NCBI RefSeq assembly: GCF_024626525.1
Contig: NZ_JANJGU010000006.1
Span: 1 to 64,000, forward strand
DNA: 64,000 nucleotides
Direction: 5' to 3'
Source of the DNA: Lederbergia panacisoli
GTDB lineage: Bacteria; Bacillota; Bacilli; Bacillales; Bacillaceae_C
Under the pieces are notes generated by a model. It saw only the letters and a list, made by a program, of their open reading frames with translations, had not been told where the DNA came from and did not search any database. Positions within the stretch are counted from its first letter, which is position 1. Each line of letters starts with the position of its first letter. Of the stretch, positions 1 to 9,132 are shown piece by piece. The translations under genes and the position numbers were made by a program.

Positions 1-212
1 ATCTTTCAACCTCTCCTCATGCGAGAAAAGAAGTTATCCGGTATTAGCTCCGGTTTCCCGAAGTTATCCCAGTCTTACAGGCAGGTTGCCCACGTGTTAC
101 TCACCCGTCCGCCGCTAACTTTTGGGAGCAAGCTCCCAAAAGTCCGCTCGACTTGCATGTATTAGGCACGCCGCCAGCGTTCGTCCTGAGCCAGGATCAA
201 ACTCTCATTAAA
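1..212 (-). rRNA. 16S ribosomal RNA, 5' end (partial)
   Basis: The reverse complement contains the universal 5' motif AGAGTTTGATCCTGGCTCAG at about 187-205, followed by the conserved run through the GCGGCGTGCCTAATACATGC region. Aligning to the E. coli numbering, where AGAG starts at base 8, puts the mature 5' end near 212. The gene runs off the left edge, so only about 210 nt are present. Its position beside ygxA, ygzB and perR matches the start of rrnD in B. subtilis. Confidence 0.97.
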
Positions 213-237
213 GTAGTTTTGAAGTACAGGATGTACT

Positions 238-280
238 AACAAAGGCGTTGCCACAGGACGTGGCGTTCTTAGCCTTTGTT
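238..280 (-). other. rRNA leader hairpin
   Basis: Within the transcribed leader upstream of 16S there is a 9-bp inverted repeat, AACAAAGGC at 238-246 and GCCTTTGTT at 272-280. It lies between the promoters and the mature 5' end. Its position fits a processing or leader stem of the rrn transcript, but that role is inferred. Confidence 0.4.
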
Positions 281-377
281 CCTTAACTCTAGCTGGTCTT
301 GCAAAATTATTTTTAACGCTTCGTTTCGTTCAGTTTTCAAAGATCAAACTTGGTCGCTTTCTGACAGCGACCTTTTT

Positions 378-406
378 ATAATATCACTTTGCGATATTAA
401 AGTCAA
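378..406 (-). promoter_or_regulatory. rrn promoter P2
   Basis: On the minus strand: -35 TTGACT (401-406), 17-bp spacer, -10 TATTAT (378-383). It lies about 165 bp upstream of the mature 16S end and reads into the rRNA leader. Spacing and position match the downstream promoter of tandem Bacillus rrn promoters. Confidence 0.75.
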
Positions 407-464
407 CCATTATTTTTTTATCGCATTTCGCTAAAATGTTTATGTCCTAGCAGCGACGTTTACT

Positions 465-493
465 ACTATAACAAGATTAATTAAACTCGTCAA
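465..493 (-). promoter_or_regulatory. rrn promoter P1
   Basis: On the minus strand: -35 TTGACG (488-493), 17-bp spacer, -10 TATAGT (465-470). It sits 87 bp upstream of P2, the arrangement typical of Bacillus rrn operons, and just downstream of the ygxA stop codon. Confidence 0.7.
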
Positions 494-527
494 TAGGAAA
501 GTTAATAAAAAATAATAAAGAATAGAA

Positions 528-1439
528 TTATATTTTTATTCGATAGCATCTATGAAATAATCCATGCCCCTTTGTCTCTACTTCTACTACCTGTATGAAG
601 TCCTTTTCAATTAAATATTCAAGTAAAAGACTAAAGTCCACTCCATAATGAACTATTTCAGGATGTTTAAATATTTCATCTATACTCCATTGATCTTGGG
701 TTCCCATTACTTCAAGCAAATGAGCCGCTCCGTCTGATGTTCTTGAAAATATTAAGAATTCACTTGCCAAAAATAAAAGTTCTAATCTTTTTTCAATAGG
801 CTCCTCACTTTTAATTAATTCTTCGTACAGTTTGAATATTTCCGGCTCTATTTGCTTTACTTGATTCCAAACTGTAAGTTCTGGATGAAATCCATTTTCA
901 ATTATAGAAAGTCTGCCTAAATGGTGTAATGAATGAACAATATGATTGAAGGCATCCAAATATTGACCCGTTTCGAAAAAGGCTTTCCCATCCATATATC
1001 TTCTTATTAACTTTGCAAATTCTAAACCAATTTTAATTTTCCTTCCATAGAAAGGGAAATCTTCAAGTTCGATTTTAAGTTTTTCCAAATAATCATTTCT
1101 ATCGAATAAAATTTTGCCTTCATATATCCATTCAACAATTTTACGATTAGAACCAAGTAGCAGCCACTCATTAAGTTGTTGTTCAGTAACTATATGCAGT
1201 GCAGCCTTTTTGTCTTCATATTGATAATGTTTATTGTAGACCGGTTGTTCTTGTTCTTCGACAATCATCAATAAAATTACATCGAACGTATCTGTTAAGG
1301 TAGCAGCTTTATGTTTTTTTTCAATTTTAACTATACCTAGAGTGTTGTCTTGGCTTGCTCTTTCCTGATATATAGGTCTTAGGATGTCTTCCATTTTCAA
1401 TTCCTCCAATGCATTTTCCTTTTTCATTTCGACAGTCAT
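528..1439 (-). CDS. ygxA: YgxA-like nucleotidyltransferase-like protein
   Basis: A 303-residue protein matching the YgxA family of Bacillus, described as nucleotidyltransferase-like; its biochemical role is not established. The sequence is soluble, rich in Glu and Lys, with no signal peptide or membrane segment. The N-terminal half resembles a degenerate nucleotidyltransferase fold, and the C-terminal 80 residues are helical. AGGA lies nine bases before the chosen ATG; a second in-frame ATG four codons in is possible. It ends just before rrn P1, as in B. subtilis, so transcription runs towards the rRNA operon. Identification rests on sequence likeness plus conserved neighbours. Confidence 0.85.
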   Translation of the reverse strand: MTVEMKKENALEELKMEDILRPIYQERASQDNTLGIVKIEKKHKAATLTDTFDVILLMIVEEQEQPVYNKHYQYEDKKAALHIVTEQQLNEWLLLGSNRKIVEWIYEGKILFDRNDYLEKLKIELEDFPFYGRKIKIGLEFAKLIRRYMDGKAFFETGQYLDAFNHIVHSLHHLGRLSIIENGFHPELTVWNQVKQIEPEIFKLYEELIKSEEPIEKRLELLFLASEFLIFSRTSDGAAHLLEVMGTQDQWSIDEIFKHPEIVHYGVDFSLLLEYLIEKDFIQVVEVETKGHGLFHRCYRIKI

Positions 1440-1477
1440 TTAAGGATTTCCTGCATGTTCAATTAATCGCCTTAATA

Positions 1478-1505
1478 TTGCAAGATGTTTTTAGCTGATT
1501 ATGAT
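1478..1505 (+). promoter_or_regulatory. Putative sigma-A promoter for ygzB
   Basis: TTGCAA (1478-1483), 16-bp spacer, TATGAT (1500-1505), 27 bp before the ygzB start, in the divergent gap between ygxA and ygzB. Confidence 0.45.
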
Positions 1506-1532
1506 ATAGTTTATTTTCGGGAGGGCTTATAG

Positions 1533-1892
1533 ATGGGAAAAAAATATTCAAGTAAAATTAATAAAATACGTACATTCGCATTATCTCTTGTATTTATTGG
1601 ATTTATTATTATGTATTTTGGGATATTCTTTAAAAATCACGTCGTAATTATGACAATTTTTATGATTTTAGGGCTTTTGGCAATAATAGCAAGTACACTT
1701 GTTTACTTTTGGATCGGGATGCTGTCCACTAAAGCTTTACAAGTTGTATGTCCTAACTGCGGTAAGCCTACAAAAATCTTAGGGCGGGTTGATATGTGCA
1801 TGCATTGCCGCGAACCGCTTACAGTTGACCCTAACCTAGAAGGAAAAGAATTTGATGAAGATTATAATAAGAAAAGAATCGAAAAAGAATAA
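1533..1892 (+). CDS. ygzB: YgzB, UPF0295 membrane protein
   Basis: A 119-residue UPF0295-family protein of unknown function. There are two hydrophobic membrane segments (about residues 14-33 and 38-62). They are followed by a soluble tail with two CxxC pairs (CPNC and CMHC) separated by about 15 residues, which looks like a small zinc ribbon. The start is fixed by GGGAGGG seven bases upstream. In B. subtilis ygzB lies between perR and ygxA. Here a DUF624 membrane protein gene follows on the same strand and may be co-transcribed. Confidence 0.9.
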   Translation: MGKKYSSKINKIRTFALSLVFIGFIIMYFGIFFKNHVVIMTIFMILGLLAIIASTLVYFWIGMLSTKALQVVCPNCGKPTKILGRVDMCMHCREPLTVDPNLEGKEFDEDYNKKRIEKE

Positions 1893-1913
1893 TCTATATT
1901 ATTGGTGAGATAA

Positions 1914-2534
1914 ATGAACATTTTAAATAGTAGATTATATAGCATACTTGAAGTTTTATCATTTTTCTTCTTATTAAACATTCTGTGGTTTACGATGTGC
2001 CTACCAATCGTCACCATTTTTCCAGCTACGGCTGCAATGGTCGCAGTAATCAGGCAATGGGTAATGAAAAAAGATACTGCTATATTAATACCCTTTTTCC
2101 GTTTTTTCAAAGAAAATTTCAAGCAGAGTTTTATATTAGGAATCATTTTCTTTGTTTTTGCTAGTATTTTTTACATTGATTTTATGTTAGTTAACACATT
2201 CAATCCAAAATTACATATTTTTTTATTTGCATCTTTGTTTTTGTTAGGACTAATCGCCACGTTCACATTAATTTATGTTTTTCCCATGATGGCCCATTAT
2301 AGGCTATCTATATGGCAGCTTATTAAAAATTCATTTTTCTTTTCGGTTAGGTATATCCTTTCAACTGTTCTATGTATTTTAATTTTAATAACAATGGGCT
2401 ACTTGCTTTTCCTTATTCCCGTTTTCTTTTTGATTATCTTCAGTTTTACCGCATATCTTATTTTTGCTATTTGTTACGGTAAATTCCGCAAAGAAGAGGA
2501 ATTGGCTGCAGAATCAAATGGGAAGGAAAAATAA
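1914..2534 (+). CDS. YesL-like DUF624 membrane protein
   Basis: A 206-residue, very hydrophobic protein with about five predicted membrane helices. The N-terminal pattern WFTMCLPIVTIFPATAA is characteristic of the YesL/DUF624 family, whose members often sit beside carbohydrate-uptake genes; the molecular role is unknown. GGTGAG precedes the ATG, and the gene follows ygzB after 21 bp, suggesting one transcript ending at the hairpin at 2534. Nothing nearby indicates a sugar transporter, so the substrate context is missing. Confidence 0.75.
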   Translation: MNILNSRLYSILEVLSFFFLLNILWFTMCLPIVTIFPATAAMVAVIRQWVMKKDTAILIPFFRFFKENFKQSFILGIIFFVFASIFYIDFMLVNTFNPKLHIFLFASLFLLGLIATFTLIYVFPMMAHYRLSIWQLIKNSFFFSVRYILSTVLCILILITMGYLLFLIPVFFLIIFSFTAYLIFAICYGKFRKEEELAAESNGKEK

Positions 2535-2572
2535 ATAAGCAAGCAACCGTATTCCGGTTGCTTGCTTATTTT
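2534..2572. terminator. Bidirectional terminator between DUF624 gene and perR
   Basis: A perfect 16-bp stem (2534-2549 with 2555-2570) and 5-nt loop, with T-rich DNA on the plus side and A-rich DNA on the other. It lies between the convergent DUF624 and perR genes and can serve both. Confidence 0.9.
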
Positions 2573-2584
2573 AATTGTGCTGTG

Positions 2585-3025
2585 TTAATGACTTCCTTTA
2601 TCACATTCAGGGCATATACCATATATCTCCATCCGGTGATGCCCCACCTTAAACCCAGTGACGTGGGACGCAAGTTGTTCTACTTCATCTAGTCCTGGAT
2701 AATGGAAATCAACTATTTTCCCACAATTATCGCATATAATATGATAGTGATCTGAAGTTACAAAATCAAATCTGCTGGAAGCATCTCCATAAGTAAGTTC
2801 CTTAACTAATCCGGCTTCGCGAAATACACGCAAGTTATTATAGACAGTGGCCACGCTCATGTTTGGAAATTTATCTTCAAGTGATTTATATATGTCATCT
2901 GCCGTTGGATGCGACATTGAATGAATCAAATATTCCAAAATCGCATGACGTTGAGGTGTAATTCGGACTCCCGTCTCTTTCAATGTATGGATTGCTTCTT
3001 TTAATTGAATATCTGACACCGCCAT
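2585..3025 (-). CDS. perR: Peroxide-responsive repressor PerR (Fur family)
   Basis: Almost identical over its length to B. subtilis PerR. This metal-dependent repressor controls peroxide-defence genes and is inactivated when H2O2 oxidises its metal-site histidines. Visible features: a winged-helix region containing [11 protein letters not shown] and the HTH run [14 protein letters not shown], the metal-binding stretch around [14 protein letters not shown], and two CxxC pairs (CDNC, CPEC) forming the structural zinc site. The ATG at 3025 follows AGAGGTG. An upstream in-frame ATG at 3052 would add nine residues absent from the family. The gene has its own promoter with an overlapping PerR box, consistent with autoregulation. 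Confidence 0.97.
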   Translation of the reverse strand: MAVSDIQLKEAIHTLKETGVRITPQRHAILEYLIHSMSHPTADDIYKSLEDKFPNMSVATVYNNLRVFREAGLVKELTYGDASSRFDFVTSDHYHIICDNCGKIVDFHYPGLDEVEQLASHVTGFKVGHHRMEIYGICPECDKGSH

Positions 3026-3059
3026 GCACCTCTTTTCTAAAGTAAAATTCATTATCTAA

Positions 3060-3074
3060 TAGTAATTCTTATAA
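3060..3074 (-). promoter_or_regulatory. Putative PerR box (autoregulation)
   Basis: TTATAAGAATTACTA on the minus strand matches 11 of 14 defined positions of the PerR consensus TTATAATnATTATAA. It lies just downstream of the perR -10 element, a repressing position. Confidence 0.55.
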
Positions 3075-3076
3075 AG

Positions 3077-3106
3077 AGTGTACTAATAAATCGGTTTCTT
3101 TGTCAA
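3077..3106 (-). promoter_or_regulatory. Putative perR promoter
   Basis: On the minus strand: TTGACA (3101-3106), 18-bp spacer, TACACT (3077-3082). It lies in the gap between the adenosyltransferase gene and perR, about 50 bp before the perR start. Confidence 0.55.
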
Positions 3107-3116
3107 TGATTTCTCC

Positions 3117-3662
3117 TTATTCATGGAGCTTTAATTCTACCACACCAAGCTTTTGATTAATAAATCGGGCAGCTACAAAAAGGAAGTCCGAAAGTCTGTT
3201 CAAATATGAGAGCACTAAATGATTAACATTGTCAATTGAGACAGTAATTCTTTCGGCCCTTCTGATAATAGTTCTCGCTAAGTGAAGAGAAGCTCCCGCT
3301 GGATGACCGCCCGGAAGGATAAAATTTCTCAAAGGGGGTAAACCCCCATCTAATTGATCAATCATTTTTTCCAAATCTTCAATTTCTGTTGCTTGCAGCA
3401 TCCATTTCACTTCTTTTCCAGCTGGTGTAGATAATTCATTTCCAACATGAAAAAGGGTTGTTTGGACTTTATGTAAAAATGAATATAATTCTTTAATTTC
3501 GGAGTTTTCGATATCGGTTAAATGGCTTAGAGCAAGACCTATCATAGAATTTGCTTCATCACAAGTTCCATAAGCATCCACCCGAATATCACTTTTTGAT
3601 ACCCTTTCACCATAGACTAATGAAGTTGTACCTTTATCACCTGATTTAGTATATATTTTCAA
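3117..3662 (-). CDS. PduO-type cob(I)yrinic acid a,c-diamide adenosyltransferase
   Basis: ATP:cob(I)alamin adenosyltransferase of the PduO family, which makes adenosylcobalamin from ATP and reduced corrinoid. Hallmarks: N-terminal KIYTKSGDKGTTSL ATP-binding motif, VDAYGTCDE, and the C-terminal region RRAER followed by LNRLSDFLF. I chose the TTG at 3662 because GGAGGGG sits just upstream and the protein then begins (M)KIYTKSGDKG, as relatives do. The frame is open further upstream to 3728 but that extension does not look conserved. The protein is 181 residues, about normal. perR follows from its own promoter. Confidence 0.9.
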   Translation of the reverse strand: MKIYTKSGDKGTTSLVYGERVSKSDIRVDAYGTCDEANSMIGLALSHLTDIENSEIKELYSFLHKVQTTLFHVGNELSTPAGKEVKWMLQATEIEDLEKMIDQLDGGLPPLRNFILPGGHPAGASLHLARTIIRRAERITVSIDNVNHLVLSYLNRLSDFLFVAARFINQKLGVVELKLHE

Positions 3663-3742
3663 AATAGCCCCTCCATTACAATCAAGTATATGTATATATA
3701 TTATCATTAATGAAGATTTAATTCTCAATTATGATTTTTGCA

Positions 3743-3771
3743 TAAAAAAATAGGGCTGTTATTAACAACCC
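3743..3771 (-). terminator. Terminator after the thiol peroxidase gene
   Basis: On the minus strand: an 8-bp stem (one G-U pair) with a 3-nt loop at 3753-3771, followed by TATTTTTTT. It follows the thiol peroxidase gene at 3877-4350. Some T's on the opposite side could make it bidirectional. Confidence 0.65.
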
Positions 3772-3876
3772 ACAATTTTTTTCCTATTGAGGAGGTATGC
3801 CCTAATATACATTATGCAGGTAGCCATTTTTAGAATGGACAACAGCCAAGATCTGAAAGAAATAGGCAAATATTTT

Positions 3877-4350
3877 TTATGCCAATTCCTCTTTCACAAA
3901 CTGAAGTGCCTCTTCAACATGTCCCTGTACCTTTACTTTTCTCCATTCTTTTACAAGGATGCCTTCTTTATTGATAATAAAGGTTGAGCGTTCAATTCCC
4001 ATATATTCGTTTCCGAACATTGATTTCAATTTCCATACTCCATATTTTTCAGCAACTTCGTGATTTTCATCAACAAGCAACAAAAATGGCAGATTATATT
4101 TATCGATAAACTTCTCATGTTTTGCCAAAGGATCTGGGCTCACCCCTAAAATAACCACATCCAAATCAGAAAAATCTTTATGGAAATCTCTGAAGTCACA
4201 AGCTTGTGTCGTACATCCTGGCGTCATATCCTTTGGATAGAAATAAAGAACTACATGACTTTTCCCATGATAGTCTGCAAGCGATACTTGTTCTCCATTA
4301 CTTGCGGGTAATGTAAAATCCGGAGCTAGGTCGTTTAATTTATACGTCAT
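3877..4350 (-). CDS. ygaF: Thioredoxin-dependent thiol peroxidase (BCP/peroxiredoxin Q)
   Basis: A 157-residue peroxiredoxin of the BCP/PrxQ class, which reduces H2O2 and organic peroxides with electrons from thioredoxin. The family signature is clear: DFTLPASNGEQVSL near the N terminus, then FYPKDMTPGCTTQACDFRD with the peroxidatic Cys (about residue 46) and a candidate resolving Cys five residues later. The ATG at 4350 has GGAGGTG seven bases upstream; the in-frame GTG at 4359 is part of that ribosome-binding site. The location matches ygaF beside perR. A PerR-box-like sequence overlaps its -10. Confidence 0.95.
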   Translation of the reverse strand: MTYKLNDLAPDFTLPASNGEQVSLADYHGKSHVVLYFYPKDMTPGCTTQACDFRDFHKDFSDLDVVILGVSPDPLAKHEKFIDKYNLPFLLLVDENHEVAEKYGVWKLKSMFGNEYMGIERSTFIINKEGILVKEWRKVKVQGHVEEALQFVKEELA

Positions 4351-4366
4351 GATTTTCACCTCCGAT

Positions 4367-4381
4367 TCATACTTATTATAT
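4367..4381 (-). promoter_or_regulatory. PerR/Fur-box-like sequence over the -10 of the thiol peroxidase gene
   Basis: ATATAATAAGTATGA on the minus strand matches 11 of 14 defined PerR-box positions and contains a perfect -10 TATAAT (4375-4380). No good -35 is visible 17 bp upstream. A Fur box fits slightly less well (10 of 14). Regulation by PerR is plausible for a peroxidase but only inferred. Confidence 0.35.
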
Positions 4382-4403
4382 CTAGCCTATCAGATTCCTT
4401 CAT

Positions 4404-4775
4404 TTATTTCCGACTCCGAGGTTCATATTCTATAAAAGAACGCACAACAAAAGCAGCGGGGATAGTATATCCGAGAAGAGCTTCAACCATGACAAGCAAA
4501 CGCCCCAATCCTACCGGAACAACGTCACCATACCCAACTGAAAAAAGTGTAATCGCACTTAAATACAATGATGTACCAAGCCGTTCATTCCAACTTTTAT
4601 ATTGAACAATGGTCGAATCAATAATGATTGTCATCCCTTTAAGCTCAAGCAATAAAAAAAGGAGACCAAAGCCTATCATAATAATTGCATATGTGCACCC
4701 GAGGAAGGCAAAGTTTTCAAAAGATACTTGTTTGAATTTAAATCGATCAGGCAAAAACAATATTCTTAGCGCCAT
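4404..4775 (-). CDS. Small potassium-channel-like protein
   Basis: An ion-channel protein with a clear potassium selectivity filter, TLFSVGYGDVVPVG, between two membrane helices (about residues 22-46 and 88-110 from the ATG used here). It lacks a cytosolic RCK/TrkA-N domain. The first ATG is at 4775, but the reading frame stays open to 4823 and the extra codons encode a further hydrophobic helix (WYIIFFAVIICIL). A strong ribosome-binding site, GAGGTG at 4825-4830, is spaced 7 nt from an ATT codon at 4817 and too far from the ATG. The true start may therefore be AUU at 4817. Confidence 0.8.
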   Translation of the reverse strand: MALRILFLPDRFKFKQVSFENFAFLGCTYAIIMIGFGLLFLLLELKGMTIIIDSTIVQYKSWNERLGTSLYLSAITLFSVGYGDVVPVGLGRLLVMVEALLGYTIPAAFVVRSFIEYEPRSRK

Positions 4776-4892
4776 AAGTATACAAATAATGACTGCAAAA
4801 AAGATGATGTACCAAATAAGAAATCACCTCTTTATTTCTTGTCCATTTATTTTACGTAAAGCAGTTTGCACATAGACCAAGCATGCCAATAA

Positions 4893-4921
4893 TTGCACAG
4901 AATTCGTTGAACGACTACAAT
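4893..4921 (+). promoter_or_regulatory. Putative gsaB promoter
   Basis: TTGCAC (4893-4898), 17-bp spacer, TACAAT (4916-4921), 33 bp before the gsaB start codon. Confidence 0.5.
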
Positions 4922-4954
4922 GAATAGAAGCTTATAGTATAAGGAGAGGCAGTT

Positions 4955-6244
4955 ATGAAATTTTCACAGTCAGATGAATTACATAAGGAAGCATTAGAAC
5001 ATATTGTCGGGGGCGTAAATAGCCCATCGCGGTCTTATAAAGCAGTGGGAGGCGGCTCCCCCGTAACGATGGAAAAGGGAAAAGGCGCCTATTTATACGA
5101 TGTTGATGGAAATCGCTATATAGATTATTTAGCAGCTTATGGCCCAATTATTACCGGTCATGCGCATCCACATATTACTGAAGCAATTAAGCAGGCAGCC
5201 GAAACAGGGGTATTATACGGAACACCAACTCCACATGAGGTAAAATTCGCCAAAATGATTAAAGAAGCAATCCCTTCTCTCGATAAGGTGCGTTTCGTCA
5301 ATTCCGGAACCGAAGCTGTTATGACAACCATTCGCGTAGCAAGAGCTTATACAGGCAGAGATAAAATCCTGAAATTTGCTGGATGTTATCATGGACATTC
5401 AGATTTGGTATTGGTCGCCGCCGGTTCTGGTCCTTCTCAGCTTGGCATGCCCGATTCTGCCGGTGTGCCTGAAAGTATTGCAAAGGAAGTCATTACGGTT
5501 CCTTTTAATGATTTCGAAACTTTCGAAGAAGCAATGAATAAATGGGGTAGTGAAATTGCGGCAGTTTTAGCAGAACCTATTGTAGGGAATTTCGGAATTG
5601 TTGAACCTCTTCCAGGTTATCTTGAAAAGGTTAAGGAAATGACACACGCAAAAGGAGCATTGCTCATATTTGACGAAGTCATTACCGCATTCCGTTTTAT
5701 GTACGGAGGAGCACAAAATTTACTTGGGATTACACCTGATTTAACAGCTCTCGGAAAAATTATTGGAGGCGGACTTCCAATCGGTGCTTACGGAGGCCGT
5801 AAAGAAGTTATGGAAAAGGTAGCTCCTCTCGGACCCGCTTACCAAGCTGGAACAATGGCGGGCAATCCAGCATCGATGCTTTCTGGTATTGCTTGCCTTG
5901 AAGTTCTTCAGGAACCAGGAATATATGAAAGACTTGATAAATTAGGAGCCATGTTGGAAGAAGGAATATTGAATGCAGCTAAAAAATATAATGCCCCGAT
6001 TACGATTAACCGCTTAAAAGGAGCATTAACCATTTATTTTACAAAAGAAAAAGTGATAAACTACGAACAAGCTGAAGCAACTGATGGAGAATTATTTGCG
6101 TCATTTTTCAAAAAGATGCTACATCAAGGCATTAACTTAGCTCCTTCAAAATACGAAGCTTGGTTTATTACAACCGCCCATTCTGAAGAAGACATTATAG
6201 AAACAATACAAGCAGTTGAACATGCCTTGAAAGAAATGAAATAG
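4955..6244 (+). CDS. gsaB: Glutamate-1-semialdehyde 2,1-aminomutase
   Basis: PLP-dependent class-III aminotransferase-fold enzyme that converts glutamate-1-semialdehyde to 5-aminolevulinate, the first committed tetrapyrrole precursor. At 429 residues it has the normal length. Diagnostic segments: [15 protein letters not shown] near the N terminus, [17 protein letters not shown], the PLP-phosphate region GCYHGHSD, and [11 protein letters not shown]. The PLP lysine is in the segment [28 protein letters not shown] precedes the ATG. In B. subtilis this position is occupied by gsaB, the second GSA aminotransferase, apart from the hemAXCDBL operon. Confidence 0.96.
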   Translation: MKFSQSDELHKEALEHIVGGVNSPSRSYKAVGGGSPVTMEKGKGAYLYDVDGNRYIDYLAAYGPIITGHAHPHITEAIKQAAETGVLYGTPTPHEVKFAKMIKEAIPSLDKVRFVNSGTEAVMTTIRVARAYTGRDKILKFAGCYHGHSDLVLVAAGSGPSQLGMPDSAGVPESIAKEVITVPFNDFETFEEAMNKWGSEIAAVLAEPIVGNFGIVEPLPGYLEKVKEMTHAKGALLIFDEVITAFRFMYGGAQNLLGITPDLTALGKIIGGGLPIGAYGGRKEVMEKVAPLGPAYQAGTMAGNPASMLSGIACLEVLQEPGIYERLDKLGAMLEEGILNAAKKYNAPITINRLKGALTIYFTKEKVINYEQAEATDGELFASFFKKMLHQGINLAPSKYEAWFITTAHSEEDIIETIQAVEHALKEMK

Positions 6245-6268
6245 GTTTTAGGAAAGGAATTTATAATC

Positions 6269-7324
6269 ATGAAGCTTGGTGCCCGCATGCTTAAAACGGG
6301 AATAGCCATTATTTTAGCGCTTTATGTTGCAGAGCTTCTCCATATCCCGGCGCCAGTATTTGCCGGGATTGCAGCTATTTTTGCTATACAACCGACTATC
6401 TATCGTTCATATTTATCCGTATTGGAACAAATACAAGGCAATATTATTGGGGCGATCCTTGCCATTGTTTTTGTATTAACATTTGGAAATCACTTTTTAA
6501 TTATTGGTTTTGCTGCTATCATCGCCATTATCATTATGGTTAAATTAAAATTGGAGAACGCAATACGACTTGCTCTTGTTACCATTATTGCCGTCATGTC
6601 GGCTCCTACTGAAGATTTCCTTCAATTTTCGGTTATTCGGTCATCTACTATTTTACTTGGAATCTTGTCTTCTTTTGCAGTCAATCTCGTCTTTTTGCCT
6701 CCAAAATATGAAACGAAGCTTTTTCAAGGAATTTCTGACGTTTCTGAAGATATTATTAAATGGATGCGGCTTTCAACAAGATTTGCGTCAGAAGATCGAC
6801 TCCTAAAAAAAGAGCTTGGTACAATGAAGGATAGAATTGGCGGCAATAATCAATTATATTCCATGTATAAAGAAGAACGCAGATATTTTAAAAAAAGTGA
6901 GTATTCCAATGCTCGTAAGCTTGTCATATATAGACAGATGATCCAAGTCAATCAAAAAAGCTTTGATCTTTTAAAGCTTCAACATCGTTATAAAAATATT
7001 TTGTTTGAACTTCCTAGCGCTTTACAAAACAGCACACGTGAAAAACTTGATTATTTATTAAGTTATCATGAACAACTGCTGCAAAAATTCATAGGGCGAG
7101 TCCCTCAAGAATTTGAACTTTTTAATGAAAATATTTTTAACAGAGAACAATTGATGAATGCATTTTTAAAAGAAATTAAAAATAATGAAGTGGAAGATGA
7201 ATTTCAACCTTTTCATTTAATGCATATTCTTTCGGCGATTGTTGAATATGAGGAACAACTTGAGCATTTAGATAAAGTGATTCGCATATATCAAAAATAT
7301 CATCATAATAATAAAAAGCTCTGA
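6269..7324 (+). CDS. ygaE: Aromatic acid exporter family membrane protein (YgaE-like)
   Basis: A 351-residue protein with a membrane-embedded N-terminal half (about six helices up to residue 150) and a soluble, charged, helical C-terminal half. This is the layout of the aromatic acid exporter ArAE_1 family with its C-terminal domain. The motif PVFAGIAAIFAIQPTIYRS resembles the FUSC/ArAE signature. Export of aromatic or related acids is a family-level guess; no substrate is known. It follows gsaB after 24 bp, matching gsaB-ygaE in B. subtilis, and shares a terminator with convergent ygaD. Confidence 0.85.
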   Translation: MKLGARMLKTGIAIILALYVAELLHIPAPVFAGIAAIFAIQPTIYRSYLSVLEQIQGNIIGAILAIVFVLTFGNHFLIIGFAAIIAIIIMVKLKLENAIRLALVTIIAVMSAPTEDFLQFSVIRSSTILLGILSSFAVNLVFLPPKYETKLFQGISDVSEDIIKWMRLSTRFASEDRLLKKELGTMKDRIGGNNQLYSMYKEERRYFKKSEYSNARKLVIYRQMIQVNQKSFDLLKLQHRYKNILFELPSALQNSTREKLDYLLSYHEQLLQKFIGRVPQEFELFNENIFNREQLMNAFLKEIKNNEVEDEFQPFHLMHILSAIVEYEEQLEHLDKVIRIYQKYHHNNKKL

Positions 7325-7350
7325 GGCAGACATTCTCCTCAGAGCTTTCC
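7315..7350. terminator. Bidirectional terminator between ygaE and ygaD
   Basis: A perfect 12-bp stem (7315-7326 with 7337-7348) overlapping the ygaE stop codon. The U-rich tract is better on the minus side, which serves ygaD. Confidence 0.85.
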
Positions 7351-7359
7351 TATTAATCT

Positions 7360-9108
7360 CTAATTATCTAATTGCTGCACTTGGAATAGCTGATAATATT
7401 TTCCTTGCTTTACCATTAATTCCTCATGTGTTCCTACTTCAGCAATTTCCCCATGTTCAATTAAGACTATTCTATCTGCATGGGTAATGGTCGAAAGTCT
7501 ATGGGCGATGATTAATGTTGTCCTATCTTTGGCAAGCTTCTCTAGCGCACCTTGGATAAGGTGCTCACTTTCCAGATCAAGAGCAGATGTAGCTTCGTCC
7601 AAAATGAGGATCGGCGGGTTTTTCAAAAACACGCGTGCAATCGCTACTCGTTGTTTCTGTCCTCCCGATAGCTTCACCCCACGCTCACCGACTTTAGTGT
7701 CATAGCCATAAGGCAAATCCATAATGAAATCATGCGCATTTGCCGCATCAGCCGCCAAACGGACTTCCTCATCAGAACCGTCGGGTTTTCCAAGCAGTAT
7801 ATTTGATTTGACTGAGTCGCTAAATAAAATATTATCTTGAAGAACCATACCAATTTTATCGCGGAGACTGCGAACTTTAAATTTCCGAATATCGATCCCA
7901 TCCAAAAGTACTCGTCCGTCGCTCACATCATAAAATCTTGGGATAAGACTAACGAGTGAGGATTTCCCGCCTCCACTCATACCAACAAATGCGATCGTTT
8001 CCCCAGCTTTTACATCAAGATTGATATTACGTAAAATCGGTGCCTCTTTTTCATCGTAAGCAAATGATACATTTTCTAACTTAATATTTCCTACAACATT
8101 TTTTAATTCAATGGCATCAGGAGCATCGTCAATATCATACTTCTCATCTATTAGCCCAAATACCCGATCCATTGATGCAATTGATTGTGTAAGTGTTGTA
8201 GATGAATTTACGAGTCGCCTCAATGGATTATATAATCGTTCCACATAACCCATAAATGCAACTAACGTACCAATCGAAAGATTTCCGTATATAACTTGAT
8301 ATCCTGCATACGTAATGACGATAAGCGGTGCGACGTCCGTAATCGTATTGACGACGGAAAAAGCCTTCGCCGTCCAACTAGTATGGGTCAATGCTTTATC
8401 GAGGAAATTTGCATTGTTTTTATCAAATTGTTTTTGCTCGTGATCCTCAATCGCAAAGCTTTTAATGATTGACATTCCTGCCACACGTTCATGTAAATAG
8501 CTTTGGACTTCTGCAAGAGCTTGTGAACGAGCACGAGTTAATTTTCGCAAGTTCCCGAAAAAATAACGAACTGAAAGCATATATAGTGGAAATACAGCGA
8601 GTGATACGAATGTAAGTGGTACATCAAGTGTAATCATGATGGCAATGGCAATAATGACAGTTGCAACATCAAGCCATAAATTCATCAAACCTGTAATGAC
8701 AAAATCCTTCGTCTGCTCTACATCGTTTATAATTCTGGATATTACTTCACCAGCACGAGTATTTGAATAAAACTTAAAACTTAATTTTTGTATATGTGTA
8801 AACATCCGATCGCGTATATCGTACAAAATTTTGCTTGCTGTCCACTGGGCAAAATATTGGCGGTAATATTCAACGGGAGGTCTCACCACTACGAACAATA
8901 AAAGCATCGCACCCATTGTCATTAATAATTTTGATGTTTTTTCATCCGCCGATAATTCATTCGCGCCAATCACATCGTCAATCACATATTTCATTAATAA
9001 TGGAATTAAGAGAGGTATCGCAAATTTAATGATCCCTATCATTAATGTTCCAACAATTCTCCATTTATATGGTTTTACAAAATGCAAGTATCTTCTAATA
9101 ATACCCAA
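7360..9108 (-). CDS. ygaD: ABC exporter, fused membrane and ATPase domains (YgaD)
   Basis: A 582-residue half-transporter of the MsbA/BmrA type: six membrane helices in residues 1-310, then an ATPase domain. Visible motifs: Walker [11 protein letters not shown]-loop VLQDNILFS, signature LSGGQKQR, Walker [13 protein letters not shown] and the switch histidine in IIAHRLST. It would work as a homodimer exporting lipids or drugs. The start is TTG at 9108, with GGAGGA ten bases upstream and no suitable ATG nearby. The position matches B. subtilis ygaD. The substrate is unknown. Confidence 0.93.
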   Translation of the reverse strand: MGIIRRYLHFVKPYKWRIVGTLMIGIIKFAIPLLIPLLMKYVIDDVIGANELSADEKTSKLLMTMGAMLLLFVVVRPPVEYYRQYFAQWTASKILYDIRDRMFTHIQKLSFKFYSNTRAGEVISRIINDVEQTKDFVITGLMNLWLDVATVIIAIAIMITLDVPLTFVSLAVFPLYMLSVRYFFGNLRKLTRARSQALAEVQSYLHERVAGMSIIKSFAIEDHEQKQFDKNNANFLDKALTHTSWTAKAFSVVNTITDVAPLIVITYAGYQVIYGNLSIGTLVAFMGYVERLYNPLRRLVNSSTTLTQSIASMDRVFGLIDEKYDIDDAPDAIELKNVVGNIKLENVSFAYDEKEAPILRNINLDVKAGETIAFVGMSGGGKSSLVSLIPRFYDVSDGRVLLDGIDIRKFKVRSLRDKIGMVLQDNILFSDSVKSNILLGKPDGSDEEVRLAADAANAHDFIMDLPYGYDTKVGERGVKLSGGQKQRVAIARVFLKNPPILILDEATSALDLESEHLIQGALEKLAKDRTTLIIAHRLSTITHADRIVLIEHGEIAEVGTHEELMVKQGKYYQLFQVQQLDN

Positions 9109-9132
9109 ATTAAAAAATCCTCCTTAAACAAT

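Noticed and set aside
3787-3987. Plus-strand 66-codon open frame
   Set aside because: It overlaps the 3' end of the thiol peroxidase gene on the other strand, has no family likeness and no promoter.
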